From contig VFFE01006671.1 in NCBI GenBank assembly GCA_008921705.1, positions 786,506 to 850,505 on the forward strand: DNA of 64,000 nt, given 5' to 3'. Position numbers and translations under genes: made by a program. The DNA comes from Burhinus oedicnemus (Eukaryota > Chordata > Aves > Charadriiformes > Burhinidae). The notes beneath the pieces were generated by a model that did not search any database, was not told the origin of the DNA, and saw only the letters and a program-made list of their open reading frames with translations. Shown piece by piece: positions 12,101-24,100 of this stretch (positions are counted from its first letter, which is position 1; every line of letters starts with the position of its first letter).

Positions 12101-15100
12101 CTCCTTTAAAATGTTTTTGCATTTAAAAATTATCATTATGCTTTAGGATTATTTTTATTTTCCTCAAATATGATGGCATTTTTTTTAATGCTGCTTCCTT
12201 CCCCTCCCTCCCCCTCCTCCCCTTTTCCCTGGAATTATGGATTATTATATTACTAGTTTACAAAGACACTTTGAAAATGCCAAATTCATCATGTTGATAC
12301 AGTATATACTGATGACTCTCCAGGAAAATAAACATGGACAAATCACTTAACTAAATTTGCATAGAGCTGTTTAAATCAGCACACAAATAAATATAATGAC
12401 TCTTTCTGCAAAGAAATATAAGGAATATACATTAATTTTAAAATTATGATTTAACAATGAACAGTTTTTGACAGGCTATCCATATGGTCATGCCTCATAT
12501 AGAAAATGCCAGTATACGAAGGAATAAAGAGTAGGAAAACTATCATACAGGGCAAAGAAGTAACATCATGTTCTGACCTGGTTCAGGTTCAGTTACTGAA
12601 GCTGTTGGGGAGTGTTCAGGTTGCATGTTAGGTATCTGTTCTTTTTCAAGTATAGTGTGTTCTCTTTACATGAATAGAAATATAATGCATACTACTAGGT
12701 GCTTTTCCTCTTCAGCATAAGATCTCAATATAATGAATTAAATCTTCATTTACTCAAACAAAGGCACACAGATATATAAAGATCAACATGGCAAAATTGC
12801 AGAGAGAATAGAAGATTTAGGGGAGAAAGGAAAAAGAAGGGACTAAGAGAAGTCCACTTCAGTGTAAATATCAAGGATATGAGGGATGGTATCGAAGACT
12901 GAAATCCTAAATTGATGAAGGCAAAGCAGTGAGATAAAACACTAAACCATGCAATATAAGAGTACTTAAATTACAACTGATGCTTCTAACCATAACTAAT
13001 AAATGAGGCAAGATAGGTACACAGAGATTTATGATTCACTTGTAAAAGTGATCTGCAATGGGAATGTCTCAATTCCTAGATACCTAATGTTTAATCTTTG
13101 CAGAGATGCTGAACACACTTTTGTCGGTTATATGAAACAGAAACTATGGGTGTTCAACAGCTTGAAATTTAGATGTTTGATGAGAGAACTGGAATACTTC
13201 CATTTCACAGCCAAGTCTGCAACAGAATTGAGCAAGGGAATTAACTTATTGTGGCTTTCAAGCCTCATTTGTATGATTTAACCACTAAAGCAGGCCTCTT
13301 AAGAGTTACGCATGCATCTTTCCAACTGTGCATTGTTATAAATGTACAGAAATTAATGAAGAGGTTATCTGTTCTGTATTCAGAGACAATTTGGTCATAC
13401 AGGTGTAATGAAAAATTAAAGTTTGCAGCAGATAATGGCATAAATTATGCACTATATATGCATTTAAAATATATTGAATATCATAAAAGAATTGGTACCA
13501 ATTTCAAAGAAAAGTTATTTTTCTCCTCATTGATAATAACCTTAAAAACTCCAAACAAAATAATGCTTGAAACATCTATTTGTACTTCTTCAATCTTAAA
13601 AATTGTTTTCAAATGCTAAGAATTCCCATTTAGAATAAGTTATCTGTTGAGACATTTTGGCTCTTCCCAGTGACATGGATCAGCATGCTAAAATTACTGT
13701 GATAATGCATTGTCTGGGAAGAAGTGGATATCGCTTCTATTTATTCTACTGAGTGTAGGGAGAACATGCAGGTGTTGAAGGCTGAAGGTGCTCCCAAAAA
13801 ACAGAGGCGTTGCATCATACTTGAAAGTCACTGTGTTATTCACAGGATTCTCATGAACAGCTTCTCTTAAACTACTGGCAAAGTCCCTGCAAGTAGCAGC
13901 ACCCTAGGTTTACCATATTCTTGGAGCATGACTTTGTGTGCTTTTCCCTCTGCACTTTATCAGGCATACACTTACAGGGATCTCAAGAATATGCTTACTT
14001 TTGCAAAGGCTTCTTATACCTATGACCTATAGAACCCAAATACTGGTGCTATGAAGCAATACCGATGTACATATGTGTGGAGTAATTCTATGAAGTACCA
14101 ACAATGAGATGCAAAAGTGTAACCCATTTCTCTGGAGGCTGAAAGTTATCCATAGTTATACAAGGATAAAGACTGTGGATGTAAATCCCATCTGCCAGTC
14201 AATACACTCCAGGACAAGGAGTATATAAATGATGAAAATAATAGTAACACAAATATGAATGAATTAATAAATGAAAATTATATCATGGCTTCCCTCTGTG
14301 TTTCTTGAACTGAGAAACTCTCACAAAAATTTTAGCTTTAATGAAGCCATGTCTGCATATAATAACTTGTTTAAGGAGTAAGGGAAAGAAAATAATTTAA
14401 TCTCTTAAAGTACATTGTGCAGAAATTTGTAATGTCAATTGTTTAAGATCAAAGAAGTCCAAGCCTGTCTCCTAACACTGTCTCATCAAAAGTAAACAAA
14501 AATTAGAGATTGAAAGAATGCATTAATATAAATAAGAAATTCACAGGTACTACTCATGGTAAACATGACAAAACCATACCAAATGTGTTGTCATACTTGG
14601 TAGACAAAATAACAAAGGGAAAGCTGCTTCCACCGCCATCCATTTTGCTGAAAAAGCCAGAGGGAATTAAAAACTTGACATTGACAACAGATATTGAATT
14701 AAAAACTTGATATTGACACATAAACAGGAAAGGAGAAAAATACTAATTGGTTCCTAGAGCTGCAATTGGTATCCATTTAGACATCGTAAGGTCCTGAAAG
14801 TCCTGCGACAAATTCTGTCTCAGCAAGAAGATACCGAGGTGCCTAGATGACACATCACCCCCTTGTCCTTACTAAATCATGACCAGCCTCTGGTGGCAGC
14901 AATGTCGTGGTGTTGCTGCTATTCCCATTCCCTGCACCCACATAATTTTTAACCCTAATTTTCTTCTTTTCCTTATAATTTTTCTTTTGTGTTCTGTTTA
15001 ATAAGTCTCACATAAGTGCCTTCAGCTAACACAGAAAAGCAGTTGAGAGCAATGACTTAAATGGTGTGATAGTACTATAAGTTTGCTGGGACTTACAGCG

Positions 15101-18100
15101 TATGATGCTGTGTTTGTCTCTTGCCAGAAATAAAACTGCAAGAAAGAGCTTGAACAGCGGATGGAGTGATTTTCTATTTTGCTATAATTTTCCCCTCCTC
15201 TTTTTGTTTCTGTCTTGTTTTGAGTTTGAAAGAGCAGGAACAGATTTTGACACAAGCAACAACAGGTTCAGCCTATTCCAATGAACTTCTACTGATTTTT
15301 ACAAAAAAGGACCATTACTACTATTTATCCTTATATAACTTCCTACACATAAAAAGGAGAGGTATTACTAAAAATGAAAGCCTTGCTTAATGCCTTCTAT
15401 GTTAAAAGCTTTGACCATTTTCTTAAAAATACAAACCCCAAAAACATTAAAAAACCAGTGTTTTATGGTTACTCCCTGGCATTAAGCAGGCCAGTGCTCC
15501 CTATATGAAATTGCAGCACTGTAACATTCATTTTGAGTTTGCCCCAAACTGAAAAATCCGAACAATTTTTCTGGCTTATGAAGAATTAGATTGCCCTGTT
15601 ACAATTTTCTTCTTTAAGAAAACTAGTATTTCCTCCCAGCAGTGAATGTCTCTCAATCTTCTCTTGTGGATTGTTGAATAAATCCACAAACGCCACATTT
15701 AGTTTTCCAAAATAGAGCCAGATCAAAAAATTCTATTACTAAGTACAATGTAGATGGATTTCAGTGATTAGGTACCAGTAAGATTCAGCAGGAAACGGGA
15801 CTAAACATAATTGTCAGAGTAGAGATGCTGCCTAACTTTTGTCTAACATGCTACCAACTAAAGCATCACCTGGAAGTGTCAATAGCAGCTGGGATGTGTG
15901 AGCACCTGCAGGACAAGGAACACATATAACAGTTTTTTCTGACTTGGATGGCTAAGCTACCTATGAAGCTATTATATCAAAGGTCAGTGCCACTTCTGTC
16001 TTCTAGAAGAAAGCAAGCCAGTGCCCTGCCTCCACTGAGTTAAATGCCAAAGAGCTTGGGTTAGGAACTCACATTCTTTTGTCATTGGCCAAATTAAAAA
16101 AGATGCAGGGCTTCAAATACGTTCCTGCTTTTGACATTCCGTCATGGCTCACTAAGGTTGTCCCCTTGCTAGTTTGCTACTTGTTGTGCTTATTTCTACA
16201 GCCCTTAATTCCATCTATGAAGCCAGGCACTTAAGAGTTAGTATGGTAGTTTGTGGCACTGCAATGTCTACATCTCCTTATGAGTATGGATCTTAATGTG
16301 TAGTCCTCTAGAACTACAGTAAATTTCTAGATACTTAGGTGCTTTTAAGAATTTTATTCTTCCACTTCTGAGGCTGAAACTTTCATTCTTTCAATACCTC
16401 CATTTACCTCTACTATATATACAATAAACTATGATTTGAAATAAATCATGCACTCTATGGCAATTCATATGCTAGCTCAGGGACTTGAGAGCAGTCCCAG
16501 GCCTGACTGTCCCTGCCCAGGCCTCTGGGGCTCCCACCACCTGCCCATGGCCCAGGTCCCCATGTCAGCCCCCCAGGGCTGTCAGCCCATGCCCCACCAA
16601 TGCTGCAGCAGGGCCAGTCTCCAGCTCCTCACAGCTCTGCCTGGCCATGGGCTCTCCCACACTAGGCCCACCCATGGGCCGACATCCCAGCCCAGCCTCT
16701 GCTCATCCCTGTCCCCAGGCAGGTGCTCGATGAGCAGGGCTGGGGCTGCCCTGCTCCTGGCTGAGGTGGTGGGACAGGTTCTGACTGCCAGGCCCTGTCC
16801 TGATATTACCACACTCTGGTCCCAGCTCCCTGTTCCTTTGGGAACAGTTGGCCCTCACAGTGTCCTGACATGCCATCCCTAAGACAAACTGCAAAACTTT
16901 ATTTCAATTGAGCCACTTTTAAATAACAGGTCAACAAATAAGCATTTTGGCAAGTATTTTTGTCATCTTTTATAACAAAGAATACTTAATGCATTTCCTC
17001 TCTTTTTACAGCTTTGAAGAACACAACTATTGGACTGACACCTCAGTGGCTAACCTTCCCTCTATTTGAATGATTATTAGTCAAAACATAAACCAAAAGT
17101 GCAAAAGGGTGTATTATTAAGCAGAAGCACCTTACAGATTTCAAATAGTTTGATCTTGAATTAGAAATTAATTTTTATATTTAATGTTTATAAACATTTG
17201 CATTTTACTAAACTACGCATTCATTCTATATACATCATTACATTGGTTATCCCCTGCAATGACATTTCTGTCTCTTGCAGTGATTCTAAATAGGAACATG
17301 AAAATACCTTCCTTCCTACGTATATTCAAAGATGTTGTGTAAATGCTACAATGAATTCTGTTGCATTCTGCAGTGATGTATTCCAAATGAGACAGCGATG
17401 TAGACAGGTAAAACCTGCTTAAACTTGGACAGCTGTGATGCATTATGTAATGATGATTCCATTAGGAACACAGATTTCAAGAAAATAAGCAAAGGGTACA
17501 TTAATAACTAGGTAACGCTAACTGCTTTTTGCACGTGTTACCCCTGGCACATTCACACTGTAGAAATCACATGTGCTGCCTTGTGAACCACAGCCCTGTT
17601 CAAAGCAATAATGTAGGGAAGATGGTAATGTGGGCCGTCTGGATTTAGCCTTCAACAGACTGTCTTTTATAGTCCTGCCTTTTAAAAACCTCTCAGTTCT
17701 GAGAAGGTCATGAAACTTTGGAAATACACAGGCAGAATAAAGGATTTAAATGAATATTTGACATCATCTGAGACAGAATATTGAACATGGTAACAAATCC
17801 ACTCAATAGAGTGCTTCCCGTATGAACCTCAATCTCAATTCACAATTCACGTTACACCTCTCCTGATAGGCCGTATTCAGCAAATGATGGACCAGCATGT
17901 ATTCCAGCTTTGATTCTCTACTCTAGGCACATAATTCCATCAGATTATCTCTGAGAGTTTTCTTGCTTAAGGAAACGTGTCTAGCAGCACTTATTGCATA
18001 CTTATGGAGTTTTGAAATAGATTATACAGGCCTAAGCAACCTGGAGAAACTTGCTGCTGGAAAGAGGGGAGAAGTAACGAAAGAAAAATGGATGATATTC

Positions 18101-21100
18101 CTAGGGCAAAGGGACAACCCAAAAATTGGACAACCCAAACATTATTTGGTTTTGGCTCAGGTATTTGAACCTTATTATGACAAAAATGTTGCCTCCCTGG
18201 CATTTGATTTGTTTCAAACTGCGTCTCAGGGATCAAAAATACTGAAAATACTTTTAAGTAAGGCAGCTGTACCTTTGCTATTAGATATGTTATAATGCTG
18301 CTTGCAGAGGTGATTTACAGGGACAAGATATTTTTAAAGAAATAAGATACATAGTCAAGAAAAATACCTGAAAAGACAGTAATGGTTTAAAGAAAATGGA
18401 TCTAAAAATGCAAACAAGTTTCCTTCAGAGGACATGGCTGTCTGTTTAACAGTGCTGTTCTTAATTTCTTTTCCTTATCACAGAGGTGACAGGAAACAAT
18501 CCTCTCCAGCCCTAAATCTGGAGCTTTCACAGGGAATGCCTATATGGGAGTCTCTCATATTCTTTTGCTCTGTGTCTTCTTTGCTTTTACTAAGCATTGT
18601 TACCATAGAGACAAACAATCCTCAAAGGCTTTCTGCCCCCACGTTCTCCAAGTTGCTGGGGAAGGAAAGGCTTTAATATCTTTTTTCCCCAGTGTTCTGC
18701 TAGTATTAGATATGACTTGTTCTGCCCTCAGTCCATATTCAGCAACAAAAAAGATGAAAAAACCCTTCTTTCCTCCCGTCTCAAACCCTGCCAAAGCTGA
18801 GACAGAAAAAACAGAAGCCAGTCTATCTTCTTCATTAGGGCTTGACTATCAAAATAAACAGAAAGGCAAAATGCAGGATAACAGTGACACTTCCATTCCT
18901 TGGAACTGATATGTATTTCATTATGAACATATTTTCATTTGTCTTTTTGAAACAGACCATGTAGAATGTTTATACAGATTTTTCATTACTTACTTATATA
19001 CTGCCAAATAATTTTCTGCATATTACAGTGAAATGTACTTAGTAGACAAACTTGTATGTGTGTACTAATTCATGGTGTTTGGAAAAAAAAGCAGTTCAGT
19101 TTACAAATTAAGTTGATTCTTTATAATGCATAAAAATGTGTATATTTAACAACTTGCTATTTAAAATAAAATATTTTATGTTGGATTTATTTCTCTGTTG
19201 GACTTCAACATATTCTAAAAATTCTAGTAGACAAAAGCTAAAATTTATATTTTATAAACTAAAGCAGACCTTCTCCATTCAACATGAGTTGCCTTCAAAG
19301 TGTTTTTTGAGAGAAGCCTACTATAGGATTTCATATAGCTTTTCATTAGCTTATGGTTCTATATGCTACAGAATTTTACCTTATACCAAAATGAAGAAAA
19401 CATGACTCTGTGTGAAATCTAGCAAGCTGTTAGTAGGACAATGGATGACTAAGGAAAATACAGGACATATTTTGATCATTCACATCCAAAGTTAAAATTC
19501 ATCCATTCCCATTTTTCCTAAGGTCCCTTGCCACAGGGAATGGACTAGTAATTTCTGATTAATGTGGATATATTATTAATTTTAAAATGGTCTGTAGAAC
19601 CAGGGTTTGTTAAAATCACATGCAGGTGTTTGTAAATACTGCAATTTGATTATTTCCTGGGCATATTTTCCCCCANNNNNNNNNNNNNNNNNNNNGCACA
19701 ATCCATGAGACTGACTTTATAAAGTTTTTTTCCTCTTATTTCCCTTCTTTATCATTTCATCCTTTAGAGACTGTGCGTGGATTTCTGAATACGGCAGGCT
19801 GGAATTTCAGCAACACTCACTTTATTTGTTATTTCCATAGATCTCTGTACACATTTATTAATTTGGTGTTTAGGCAGTAGAGACAATAGTGGGATTTTGT
19901 TGTTTTGTTGTTTCTCAAAGTGCAAATACCTGGTGCATTATTTTTAACAGGAAATAACAACATGCCTTTAATTGCATTTATAAGTGTTTAAATAACTTTA
20001 ACCTGATTATTCAATTATAAACTTCTTTAAAAGAAAAAAGTTAAAGTAAGGAATGATATTTACAGCCAATTTTCAAATACAGTAAAATATAAAATAAAAA
20101 ATATTCTGCAATATAAAAATATAAAAATTAAAAATTATAAAAATATTAATTATAAAAATTATAAAATATAAAAATATAAAAATATAAAAATATAAAAACT
20201 AACCAATATAAAATATAAAAATATTGAAGAAAAGGAAGACAAACAATTCTTGATAGTAGCAAGTAAGAGAGATTATACGTGCTACAAGGCCAACCTGTAG
20301 GTTTAGATTCTTCTTTATAACCTGCAGAGTCACTGGACTGTTTCTGGGCCATTTGTTCAGTTTCAGGTGGAAGCTGCTCATCATTGTCCTCAAATTCTGT
20401 TGGCAGAAGTAAAACCATTAGTAACTTCAACAAATCCATTGAGGGGTGATGGAGGTGCTATAGAAATAAAGATATTTTTGGATCACACTGCAAAATTTAT
20501 ATTTGATAACCTGCAAAAAAGGAGTTAGTTACTTTAAAGCTCAGGTATTGCACACTAACCAAAACATTTTAAAATCAGTAACCTGATCTGTAGGTAAAGG
20601 CAGACCATCTATCAGATGCCACGTGACTGAATAAAATGGAGAAGTACTTTATTTCAGTGTTTTTATGTAAGAATATTTTTCATTCATTATAATCTATGTG
20701 TTCTGTGCTCAAACTATGCTCAAAAACAAGACCTTGCAAAAGATCGCACTTGGTGTTTTACAGAGCAGCTCCTATTGGGCAGAAGTGCTTCTGACTTGAA
20801 GAAGGGCTTGTGCACCTGAAGGCTGGTGTAATTTTTCCAACTGTATCAGTTGTTCAATAAAGAATATAACTTCTTCCTGCAAGCCTTGTTTTGCTAATGT
20901 CGTTAGACCATTGTTAGAGTAATAAAACACCACTAGTACATCTCAACATGTTATGATTACCCAAAATCAAATCATATTAAACAAGAATGTATTTTAAAAT
21001 CTGAAATTACGGCATTTGTTTTCATGTACATCTCTTTTTTGGCAAAGAAACCACAAACATAATGAAAACCAGGTTGGAAACACTGAATTTCTGATTTATG

Positions 21101-24100
21101 CAGAATCAGGAAACTATCTCATAAATGAGCATCATCTTATATGGTTAGCAGACAAAAACCCACAACCTTTAGCAGTTGTCAAATTGAGAAAATTCTTCAC
21201 TTATTCTAGTCCTTTATTTCCTTTTGTTATATACAGGAATGTAGTCAAGCAAAATGAGTTTTTGATGCTCTGTAATAAATAAATCAAGGGTCCATAATAT
21301 ACACAAAGAGGAAAATTACATGAAAATATGCGCAAAATGGAAGACACTTTGTTAAGGCTGTCAGCATGCAAATTCTCACATGCATACATAACTTAATCAC
21401 AGTCCTAGAGACTTCAAGGCAAATAGCTGTAGCACAGAAGCTAAATTTTTACAGTGTGTCTAAACACTTCAGAGATTTCATTTACAAGACTGGTGCTGGA
21501 TAGGGTCAAGGAAGACAGAAGCACAGACATTAAACAAAGTAAATTAAGATGTCCTTTTTCTTATAGATGTTCAGAAAGTGACAAGAGCTTTCAGAGAGAC
21601 TGCTAGCTCTAATCATAGGCTTTTGTCCATTTTGTCTGCCAAGGAATGCATAGCTGTACTAAAGCAATACCTGTTAGCCTTTATTTCTCTGAAAGAGAGA
21701 CTGAAAGAATTTAAGAACTGAAGATATTTGGAATCTAATTGAGAAAGTTGTTTATAGTCTTTCTCTTTCAAATTGTGAAATTTCTCTGCCTAAAATGCTG
21801 TGATTATAGGTATTAGAATGTAATTATCATATCTGGCTAATGAAGGAGGGCAGAAAGTGGCTTTGAAGATCATGCAACTTTGTTCAAGGATTGAAAAAAC
21901 TGTGAAGTTAATATCACTACAGCTGGCTTTGAAGTTTGTGGTACAGGTAATTTGCTATCCCTTGTCTGCAGATTAATAAACTGTCCTTGTTCAAACTCTC
22001 TCACTGAAAAGCCTCCAGTTAGAGGTAGAAAAAAACCCCACAACTCAGGATACAAGCCAGCCAAGAAAAACAAAGGAAATATATTTAGAGGCTGCAGGAC
22101 TGAGTACACATCAACTGCCTAGTAAATGTTATAATTATAATTGATTCCAAAAAGCATTTCTCTTCAAAGGCTAAAGAGGAAATGTCCTAACATGTACAGG
22201 TTTTATTATTCTATTTATTTTTTGTTGTGTTTAAAATATCTTACTGAATTTAACACAATGATAAAAATAAAAAAGCAAGAACATAAACCCTAAAGAGATG
22301 GGTATTGATTCAACCCATGTGTAATATGAGAAAGGGCGATGTTGGGATCAATATTAAAGAGTATATAACAAATATTGATATTAACAGCTGTGAAGGACAA
22401 GCACGGGAGGCAACGGCTGGAATAATCAGCTCCAGCTACCTATTGATTTCTTGCAAGAGCTTCTGCCTAAATCGCAAAAATAGCAGAAGAGAGATCAGTG
22501 AAGATGGGGTTGTACTAACACACCACCCTGAGCTACGGTGACTGAGGCATAGGCATATACGTGCTCCAGTTGAGTCTGCTATAGGAAGCAGGTAATCTCT
22601 GGCAGAAAAGCAGGGCTGACAAATAAAGTACAGATAATAAAGTCTTAAACCATGACAGTACTTCAGTGCTGAAACATGGCAGGAGAGAAATATGCCAAGT
22701 TTTACCTCAGGAAGATTGGAATGAACTCACAGATCCACCTGAAGCTGTATAACTCTTCTACAATGCCTGAAACATATTCTCATGAAGTCATATAGTTGTA
22801 TACTAGTATAAATAAATCCATACTCGTGCAAAGCTGCTGCAAAAATGCTTAAATACAGTAAGAAATTCCTGAAAATAACCTAAGCTCAGAATAATTGTGT
22901 CAAGGGACATGAAAAAAGATGTGGGGCTCTAATTTTCAGCTAGGCATTACAAGCAAGAGTTACCACATAAATTGTTTTGTGTACCTTCAACAGACAGATT
23001 CAGCATTGAACTTAGCTTCCTAACTCACTTAAATACATTTCTTAAATTTACCCGAAGTCTCCTTCTCCATTTACTTTCACTCTCATTAAGACACGTGTAA
23101 GTACCTTGCTCATTACTGGAACCATTTTTTCCTTTGAAACACAAACGATGTTATAAATTTGAATGTGTTTAGTCCTGAAGCAATCCCAGTTACTTCAGTC
23201 TCCCACTGAGGTTACAAAAACTGCAATTATTGAAATGCACATGTATTTATATGAGACATCAAAAGACCATGATTGGGGCACTGCAGTATTTGAGTTTTCA
23301 TTTTTATACCATAACTGCTATATAAAAAACTCCAAGACCATGAACATATAATTCATTTACATTTTTATAAAACATGTAATATGGGAGAAAAGCTGCAGTC
23401 AGTGTGCTGATGGCACTACATGTGAAATAAAACAGATGTCAGGCTAAGAGCAGCATGACTGAAGTGTTTTGATGAGTCAGTATTTGATTATTGAAATGTA
23501 GGTGTAGGAAAACATGATTTTCTCTGAACAAGGACTTATCACGTGTTAAGAGCACAAGTGTGTATATGATATTATTACTTCTGTCATTAATAATTGTTGG
23601 TTTGATGTACTCAGATCAAAATGAGTTAGATATTCAAAACTAAGATGAACTTTGTTGGTTGAGACAGAGATAATAGAGTATCTGTGTAGAACCCTTTATA
23701 TTTAATACTTTAGAGCTCATTCACTTTGGAGAAGAGCTATATGTTTTGTTAGAAACTATAAAAAGTTATAACGTAGGATTTTTTAAAAGTTTATATGTAA
23801 TTTAAGAACCCTATATTACCCTATATGTAATTTAAGAACTCTAAAAAAGTATTTTTTTTAAGTAGGTGAAATGTTACTTAACTAAAAATTAAAAGCATGT
23901 TATCATATTCAGTCTACTTTATACTACCTTTATAACTTAGCGTTTGTTATATATAAGTAAAATAAACATGACTGGATAATGAAAGAAAGTGTATGTGAGA
24001 TATATTGACAATACAGAACTTAAGATTGGTCATAATATTCTTCTACAGAAACCAGTATGTTACGTTTGAAAGGAAGACAGTAATGGCAGTCTAGGCCCCC

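Larger units (their letters stand above)
12662..20294 (-). other. AK9: AK9 intron 18
   Basis: The largest intron, about 7.6 kb. It holds the GC-rich block at 16.5 kb, the N gap and the AT repeat next to exon 18. Open frames at 13003-13619, 17963-18295 and 18544-18909 (plus) have no recognisable domain. A small linker exon could be hidden here or in the gap. Confidence 0.65.

Noticed and set aside
16448..16882. 144-codon plus-strand frame in the GC-rich block
   Set aside because: No recognisable domain; openness is explained by base composition, and frames on the opposite strand are open too.
17963..18295. 110-codon plus-strand frame
   Set aside because: Well-mixed residues but no family recognised, no splice or promoter context, and the length is possible by chance in 64 kb.
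18544..18909. 121-codon plus-strand frame
   Set aside because: No domain, no conserved pattern; inside an AK9 intron and probably random.
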